A stretch of 64,000 bases of DNA from Lepidurus packardi (Eukaryota; Arthropoda; Branchiopoda; Notostraca; Triopsidae): NCBI GenBank assembly GCA_023053545.1, contig JAKZAN010000006.1:935001-999000 (forward strand). The letters are read 5' to 3'. Made by a program: the position numbers and the translations under genes. The notes below the pieces were generated by a model, which saw only the letters and a program-made list of their open reading frames with translations, was not told the origin of the DNA and ran no database searches. How positions within the stretch are numbered: position 1 is the first letter of the stretch; the number at the start of each line of letters is the position of its first letter. This document shows, piece after piece, positions 56,837-64,000 of the stretch.

Positions 56837-58109
56837 ATGAGCAATGTGCAAGTAATGATATTTGTTAACGTAAAAAGGTTATTTACTTACAAATGTTTTT
56901 TTTGTTTTATTTTTGCTCTAGGGCTTATTTTGGGCTCTTTGTTGCGGGTTCCTCGATAGTTTGCGGGGCTGTGTCCTAATTTTCACACTAGATAAGCAAA
57001 TTCGGCAACAAAAAGCAGCAAGAACAGAAACGGAAACATTTACCTCGTTATCAAAGCACAGAAGACCTAGCCATGTGAAAACTAAGGAGCTCAGCAAACC
57101 TGAGTTAGTTTTATAAAATTACACGTTGGCTTATAATGATTTGCCTTTGTATTCAGGGAACCTCAAATATTGCAAAGGACGTTGCAATGTTGCGCTTTAA
57201 ATGGCGGAGTTTTCTGGTTTTCGCTGTTAGCTTTTTACGGAGTGGTTTTGCCTACTATTCAAGCAATAGTAACTTTTTCTCTGGGTAAAGGTCAAGAAGG
57301 CGTTTCAAGCTTAGTATGGAGTTGGATGAGTCCAGTTTTGTCGGCTACGTTCTCAGCCTTGTGGGTCCTTCCTTTGTTTTTACTTAGCAAAGTAGTCAAC
57401 AGCCTCTGGTTTCAAGTGATTTAGAAAGCTTCCTTAAAGAACTAATATTATATTTGAGTTTTTATAGGACATTGCAGACTCTGCCTACAAGTACTCTAGG
57501 GGAAGACCCCAGTTGTTACCTAGCATTAGCAAGCTAATCGCCGATGTGCTTTTCAGCATTGTGATACAAGCCCTGTTTCTTCTCCAAGTAATGTTCATTA
57601 ACTATTTTTTTTCGAAAAGCTATGGCTGCTTTTATGTAGGGCATGTTATGCGGTTTTATACCTTTAGCTGTCGTGAGCGACCTCATGTCCTTGATGCACA
57701 TGTGTTTACTCTATGCACTCTACTCTTTCGAATACCGTTGGTTTAACGCGGGGTGGGATTTGCCAAAACGACTTACGTACATTGAAAATCAGTGGCCGTA
57801 TTTTGCTGGGTTTGGACTTCCTCTTGCCATCCTAACTTCATTACCCAATTCGTATTGGGTAAGTGGCTGCGTATTTTCCATACTTTTCCCACTCTTCATC
57901 ATTAGCGGTAACGAAGCGGAGCCTGTTTTGGTTTCCAGGTAAAATTCACGTTTTCTGAGCTCCTTTCACATAAATCATATCATTCTAGTATAATACCGAT
58001 GCGCCTGTTTTCCCCTGTTGTCAGCGTCGCCAATTTCTTATTTCATCGGACTATTGGCCAGTCCGGTGAAAAAAGGACTACTTCGAAACCTATTTCAGCC
58101 AAATCGTGA
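56837..58109 (+). CDS. EI24: EI24/PIG8 autophagy protein homologue
   Basis: ER multi-pass membrane protein needed for autophagy in animals (EPG-4 in nematodes). Six exons: 56837-56851, 56922-57103, 57157-57415, 57468-57587, 57640-57938, 57989-58109; phases close to 331 aa (human 340). The first coding exon is only five codons (MSNVQ). Family matches: [92 protein letters not shown], then [16 protein letters not shown]. The last two membrane segments and the NEAE motif are intact. The tail after LFHRT is shorter than in vertebrates. A polyadenylation signal AATAAA lies at 58192-58197. Confidence 0.95.
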
Positions 58110-59656
58110 ATACCAATGCTTTCAGGAGTGACAAGGGAAATGAATTTTTTTATTCTTTTGGTGCTTTCAGAAATTATAGTGTGCATTTTTAAATAAATCT
58201 AATATGAAAAACATGACTTTATTCTTATATTGAATTTTATACTGGATTCTTTGGGTCAATTACTTTGAAAAATAATTATTCTGAGGTTGAACTTTATACT
58301 GGATTCTTTCAAGGTCCATTACCTGACGGCATCTTACTCTGAGGGCCTAATGAAGATACCGAAAAATGTAAAAAAAAATCGATGCGCTTTAAAATCACTA
58401 CTCTCGCATAAAATAAACAAGACTTAAATAATGGCATAAACATTAAGTTACCATGGAAATACGCATTATAGTATGTAGCGTACGTTTTAGCGTGATCAGC
58501 TTTCTTTCCTGTACTGCCACAAACCTATATGGTATCAGGGAAGCTGCTAGAAACGGTGCATTTCAACTTAACCGTACTTAATCCAACATAAGATGGAGAC
58601 GTCTAAGACCATCTGACGCGGAAACTGGCCAGGTTCGTAACCGCAGTAGGAATTAACGAGGCCGCGTTCTCTTCAAAGCCTCTTATTATAGTCTCACCAG
58701 AAAACGGACATTTGAATCAAAACCACCTTCAATATGAATCGTAGCATCTTTATCTAGCTGCGACTTCTATTCCCAGTCACTGTTACAGACTATAAATTTG
58801 GCGAAAATATATGAACCATGCGCGGGCAAGCTGGGGAAAAGGGTAGGGGAAAAATAAGCTTTCTAACAATACATGTTCGGGTGCTAAAACAGAAACCACT
58901 TAGCTGGTAACTTTTTCCTACCATGGCACAACCAACCGAAATTTGGGATGAATTTTCGATCCTCTCACTGGTTACACAATTTTTAAAGTTCAATTTTTAG
59001 TAAAGTTAACTCGACATGCCCTTTGGCTTCAATACATGTCACGAAGAAATACGCCGAGTGTTCCACTCCTCGGTTTATTTCGATCATGACTTCACGTTTT
59101 CCCTTTCTTTTATTTCTAAGCTAACTTTTAAAACTCCTTTGTGCCTCTTGATAACTCAGGCACCACTCTACCCGTACAAGCAACCGCAATATCACCAATA
59201 CAAATCAGGCTACCCCAGTAGCAAATTTTCCTGCAAATGTCATCGAATTTCTTTCTTTGTGTTAATTTTAAAACGAAGTAGTATCAGTCAGTAAAGTCAA
59301 ACCTTGTTCCAAGCGTGAAGCAACACAATGCGTTTAAAGTATTCGTTTTCTGCAAACCCCCCTCCCTTTCAAATGCTTGTACGACTATGCGAGTAGATTA
59401 TTAGCAACTAAAGAGCTTAGAGATACAAGTCCTCCCACCCCGGTGCCGTTCTGAAATTACAGCATTGCTGCTACAAAATTTGACAGGGTATACCCCAAAG
59501 TAGGCTCATGATAGAAATTCAAAAAGAACAGAAAAGCAAGTGGATCTGCCTGCTATACACCACAGAATGGTTTTTAAAAAAAAATCTTTAGCAATTAACT
59601 TTTAAAAGCAACCGGACGGCGCAAAGCTGGGTCCAGCTTTTTCGGTTTTCAATTCC
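58110..59656. other. Convergent intergenic region, EI24 and nesprin 3' ends
   Basis: The two genes end towards each other. EI24's AATAAA is at 58192. There is a short internal direct repeat around 58230-58310 (ACTTTATACTGGATTCTTT, twice). No coding region was recognised. Confidence 0.5.
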
Positions 59657-62600
59657 CTAGATTGGTGGGGGGCCGTCTGGGTACCGTAGAATCGGTTCGA
59701 AAGACTTGGCTAAATTGTTGGTCAGGTAACAATCCTCCTGCCCGGTTGGAACGAGTGACGCCACGCCCAGAAGTAGAAGCATAAGCGCTTGGATGGGCAG
59801 TGCAGCTCGTACCACGCGTCCCAGGAACCGATAACTGCGCTGGAGCACACTGGTGTCTCCCACAGCAGTGGTGGTGGTGGTGGTGGACATGTTCGAAGAC
59901 GGACTGGGCATGGAAGCATCCTTGGGGCTGAGCGATGTCGTGGACATGGAGGCAGCATCCAAGGACCACAACGTGCCAGTGCTGGATGCAACTGCACTGG
60001 CGTACTCGCTCCTAATGTAAAGACAAATCAATTATTATTGGTCTGGCCAGAACTAGCCATTTAATCAGGCTCATCCCCCATTGGCATGCCTTTTTCAAGA
60101 CAATAAAAAAAAGCGAAAATGAAGCAATGGCCAGAAAACGATTAACAAAGCAGATTAGCTAGCTTACCTCAGCTTAGCACAAGGACACACACATACAGAT
60201 ACACAGATTCGCAAAGCTAATGAGTTTCTACGACTACTACCCCAACTAACTAAGTAAGTACCCGTGTTAAAAGTTAGGAAGGAGAAGAGTGCAATTAGTT
60301 GGGTAATGCTTTTTAGCTGAAAATCTTTTGATTTTTGCATTAACCGTACTTGTCCGTCGAGAGGAGACTAGGTTGGGACGTCGCTGAACGATAGCGCGCA
60401 CGTTGACTGGACTCCGGGGAAGGAGATCGGGCTTTTGTCGGTGACAGAAGCTGCTGGAACAATGCAAGGCAAGACAAAACGGAAAAAGAGAAACAAATAA
60501 AAATAAGTATTAACTCAGGGAAAAACGTATGAATAGAAATCAAAATCGTTATTATATACATAAAGAATTGGAAACTAGTTCCTGCTGTGAATGTGCTTTT
60601 GATAATAAAAAAAAGTGCTGCATGTGAGACTGTGAATTTATACATATTCATAATAGTTTTTAACCATAACTACCTCGTCTGAAAGTGATAAGTAGCTGGA
60701 GTGTTGACCCCGCGTGGGACTGAACGACGCATTTCGCACAGGGGAAGGTTCGCCTAACGCTTCGCGCAACGTATGGCAGTAGGCATTACAGCAGCGCAGC
60801 AGAGACTGGAGACGCTCGCTTACGACGTTAAGTTGGGTGATGACTTGCTCACCTTCTGTTGTATGCGTTTGGGTTAACGCTTGGGAAGCAGTCTCGCGTA
60901 ACGCGGCAACGCGGGGTTCGCATCGTTCCAACTGAACTTTAAGATCGTGGAATTTCGACAATTTTGCGCGCATCTCGCCTGTATCTGCGTTTACATTCAC
61001 GGGTTCTTGGGATCGCAGATCATGCTCTGTGGCTTCAAGCCACTCGGATAAGGTCCGAATAGTTTGGTGGTACTCCCGATTTTGCAAGACTGCGGTCTGC
61101 AATTGGGCTTGAGTGGCGGAAGCAAGTTTGCAGACCAAGTCCCATTGTTCGTTGACAGCCTGCAGCCGTCTGTGCAGTGCAGTGGCCTTCTCCTGGTTAC
61201 CAGGAACAGCTACTTGGCTTAAATGGGATCCAATGACGTTTAAAGATGTCAGTAAGCTCTTATGGCTATCGAGTTCCAAACACAGCTCCTGAAAAAGCCA
61301 CAATTAGACAATGAGCTTCGGAAAATCTAACACCTAACGCGGTTGCTTGAATAACTTTGTTGCGTTATTCAAAGTTGCCAGTAAACAGCTAGCAAGACTT
61401 ACCCGGTGTTCTTGGCTAGTGTCTTCGAGATCTTCCATGGAAGTGGGGGGGGTTTGGGATTTCAGTTTGGCTTCGGCATGTTCCAGCCATCGCTCTAGTC
61501 TCCAAAGATCGTGTTCCTGCTGCGCCCATGTGCGCCTAGAACACAAATTGCACCCCGTGTGCGACTGAATATCAACTGATTCTTGCTGATTAGGAGTAGG
61601 AGCAGTGACAGAGGTGGCAACGCGATGCTTTTCACTTTTGTTCGTGACGGTTGTAGCAATAGCATGCGAGGAAGCAGTGGTAGAAGACGATGTCACGCGG
61701 CGCTGACCAACACGGACATGTAAAGGGGATGATGTGGTTCTATTTCGCGTAAGGACCATGGACGTTAGTTTCTTGCCGCTGACTATGTACGGCGTAGCCG
61801 GGATGCTAGGTCTGAGGAATGTGAACGCCCCAAATGACACGACCAACGAGACACCCAAAACAGGACATACACCCGAAACAGAAAAAGAAACCCCATGCAG
61901 ACAATCACAATTAGAAACAGAAAACGTGCACCATATAACGTACAAGTACATATGTTTGTACTAACAGCCCACGAAAATGTAACAAATAATAACAAAAGCC
62001 AACTGAAACGCGTCAAACTTACCGTGCTTCCTTAAGTTGACCATCATGAGCACGGCCCAAAGCTTCTAACCGGCCGAAGTTTTGATTCACCTCCTTCAAT
62101 TGCCTTAGTAAATCGTTACTATTTATCTGTGCTTCGACTTCGTCCCGGGCCTCTTCTGCAATCTGATGCGACAGAAAATTGGCCAACTCGTGTGCCGAAC
62201 GTGCTGCAGCTAGCAAACGTCCCTATATACATATTATATTAATTTTATTTCAGGAAGAATAGACATTAAAGCACGAAGAATTATCAACACCTTCAAAACA
62301 CCATTACAATATGAAAAATTACCAAACAAGCATTCGAAAGATAAGTGTACCTTAACTCGGTATAGGTGATTAGCATAGGGAATTCTGGAACATTTTTTTT
62401 TTTTAGAAAACAAGTGCATTTCATGAAAAAATTCTTTGTCCAGGCTCTTGAGCTTGCTAACAGGTAGTGCACAATCAATGCACAATTTTTTCCAATGGGT
62501 ACTAAATTAGCAATATTGCAAATGCATTTTCCAACTATATGTAACCTAAAAATCTATCCCTTGGTTCAGATAGCTGCTAATAAAAGATAAAAGAAACTTT

Positions 62601-64000
62601 TCTTTTCCGTTTTCGAGAAATCTTGTTCCGAAAGTCTGACGACTTGATTTGGGACATTGTGCTGCTACAGCAAACTGTGGTGACAAATCGTACTATTCAG
62701 AAGCAAAACAAGCGTAGAAACTTTGCCGGCAATTAGCCATCTATTTCTTTTCTTACTTTCTTACGCAAGTCTTTCGCAAAACAATACAAAACATCAGTGC
62801 CATCTGTGGCTCTTTCCTATCAGTAAGCTAAGGTATACGGGAGCCTTAAATATGGAGAGAAAACTTACCAAATCTGGAGCAGATTGTGCCAGTGGTCCCA
62901 CTGGAATAGCTGAGGATTCAGGAATGGCCGATTCCAACTGCACGAGCCTGTACTTGCACTCCGCAATAGCCAGTTCCAATTGGCGACGTGGCCCCGAAGG
63001 ACGCCATGTATCAGGAATGCGAGTTTCTACGTCGGCGAAAGTTTGGAACCTGGTTTGACTAACCATAATTTCTTGAGCTTGTTGAGGCGACGACGTACGT
63101 AGTACATCCGCGTAGGTTCTGAGATTTGATTGCTGTGCAGTGATGGCTGATTGCGTTGCCACGACGAAGGTCGACGACGTGGCCATGATAGGAGCAGAAA
63201 CGGAAGCCGTGCTCACAAAAGGCATTTCTGCCAAGTCCGGCGTCCCGACTACATCTTCGCCCAAAGGTGAGATATTTTCTGTGGACGTGGTGGATACGTT
63301 GAGATTCTGTAAAGGTTGGCTGTATATTCCGGAGTCGGTCAAGGGTAACGAGAAATGGCGTTCTGAAGACTGCGAAATGGGAGTACTTTCCTGAGAAAGC
63401 TTCTGTTCCAAGGCTAAACGAAGCTGCGCCAAATGCATGACAACAGGGAACTCCAGTTGATGGTATTCGTCTAATTTTTCTTGCATTGCATTAGCTTCGG
63501 GGGGTTCACTCCGCGTTATTAGGTACCTTCCCAATTCCCTAGCTGTGCTACGTTTCTCTTCCGTACTGTCCAGGTCATCTTGGGCCGAGGATAACATGTC
63601 GCGTGCATCTCCCGTGCTCAACCGGCTTTCCAAGTGAGCTCGTTCAATTTCGCTAAGTTTAATTTCGTAATCTGTCAGCCACACGCACAGCTGATCCAGG
63701 AGTCCTCGCCAATAGTTCCTAGCAGCTGTTGCGTAGTGTGCTTGTTGGTATAACGCGGAAAGCTTTTCTGATAGCTCTTTCCATGTTTGATGTAATCGCT
63801 GTACGTCTTCTTGTAACTCACCGGAGGAATCTAAACGATTTTCACGTGCCAGCTGGCAGTAGGTGGCATTGATTTTATCCAGAGCTGCGGCTGATGTGTG
63901 CAGCTCTTGGTAGAGTGTGTCTATAGTTTGGTTGCTTCTTTCCAAAGCATTTATGGACACCTGACCGACTTGGGTAGAAAGGAGATTCGCTTCTTGAGTA
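59657..64000 (-). CDS. Nesprin (SYNE/MSP-300-type) C-terminal part with KASH domain
   Basis: Giant outer-nuclear-membrane linker of the LINC complex; only its C-terminus lies here and the gene runs off the window. Exons (minus strand): 62869-64000 (continues beyond), 62023-62222, 61403-61535, 60674-61288, 60350-60453, 59657-60011, about 846 codons. The first four encode spectrin-type helical repeats (for example [58 protein letters not shown]). Ser/Thr-rich linkers follow. The last exon has [20 protein letters not shown] as the membrane segment, then a lumenal KASH tail with a Cys, the segment [15 protein letters not shown], and the terminal DGPPPI. PPPx-end binds SUN proteins in the perinuclear space, and the Cys can form the SUN disulfide. 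The 60350 donor is GTACGG, weak but in frame (STDK|SEYASAV). Confidence 0.93.
62486..62846. repeat. Dispersed repeat, copy 2 (in a nesprin intron)
   Basis: Second copy of the element at 56358-56737, same orientation, inside the nesprin intron 62223-62868. It has an additional short stretch in the middle and keeps the CAGAAGCAAAACAAGCGTAG core exactly. Confidence 0.8.

Noticed and set aside
59722-60031. His- and Pro-rich frames overlapping the nesprin last exon
   Set aside because: They are shadows of the KASH-coding exon in other frames.
60168-60216. Possible 49-base microexon in the nesprin gene
   Set aside because: It fits the phase but encodes an odd Cys/Val-rich peptide from a TG-rich tract; a direct splice using the 60350 donor gives a simpler in-frame join.

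Overview
The window looks like nuclear DNA of an arthropod, most likely a branchiopod crustacean (water flea, Daphnia-like). Genes are split by short GT-AG introns, mostly about 47-75 bases. A SIFamide neuropeptide precursor carries the core RKLPFNGSIF, a variant I recall from Daphnia; most insects and decapods have RKPPFNGSIF. The claudin-like genes and a GH18 chitinase cluster also fit. Species assignment is inference.

Layout. 166-2931 (-): SLC12A8-type cation-chloride-cotransporter family member. 3483-4952 (-): short EFHC1/2-like protein with two DM10 domains. 5703-40497 (+): fused pseudouridine-5'-phosphate glycosidase / PfkB kinase, 14 exons, with two outsized introns. Intron 7 (7261-35479, 28.2 kb) holds an oversized tetraspanin on the opposite strand (12699-14944). 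It also holds a long (TA)n tract, a minisatellite, a degenerate short-motif array, an orphan THAP-domain start, and about 20 kb with no recognisable gene. Intron 10 (36013-39736) holds a cluster of claudin-like genes on the opposite strand, one of them apparently with two alternative 5' exon sets.

40651-51140 (-): a GH18 cluster. It contains a secreted chitinase-like protein with a dead active site, an intact chitinase with a hydrophobic C-terminal tail, and a decayed tandem copy of the latter. Remnants of a cysteine-containing secreted protein family lie between them. 51411-52430 (+): secreted Pro/Phe/Gln-rich protein with a TATA promoter. 52678-53170 (-): TMEM18. 53652-54062 (-): an unidentified open stretch broken by one in-frame TAG. 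54171-54463 (+): SIFamide precursor. 56837-58109 (+): EI24/PIG8. 59657 to the window end (-): C-terminal part of a nesprin with spectrin-type repeats and a KASH domain.

The genes do not form one pathway. The notable architecture is host-nested gene arrangement in the pseudouridine gene and birth-and-decay evolution in the chitinase region. All gene models were spliced by hand. For the recognised multi-exon genes the exon phases close and the totals are divisible by three, which supports the models. Transcript data were not available.
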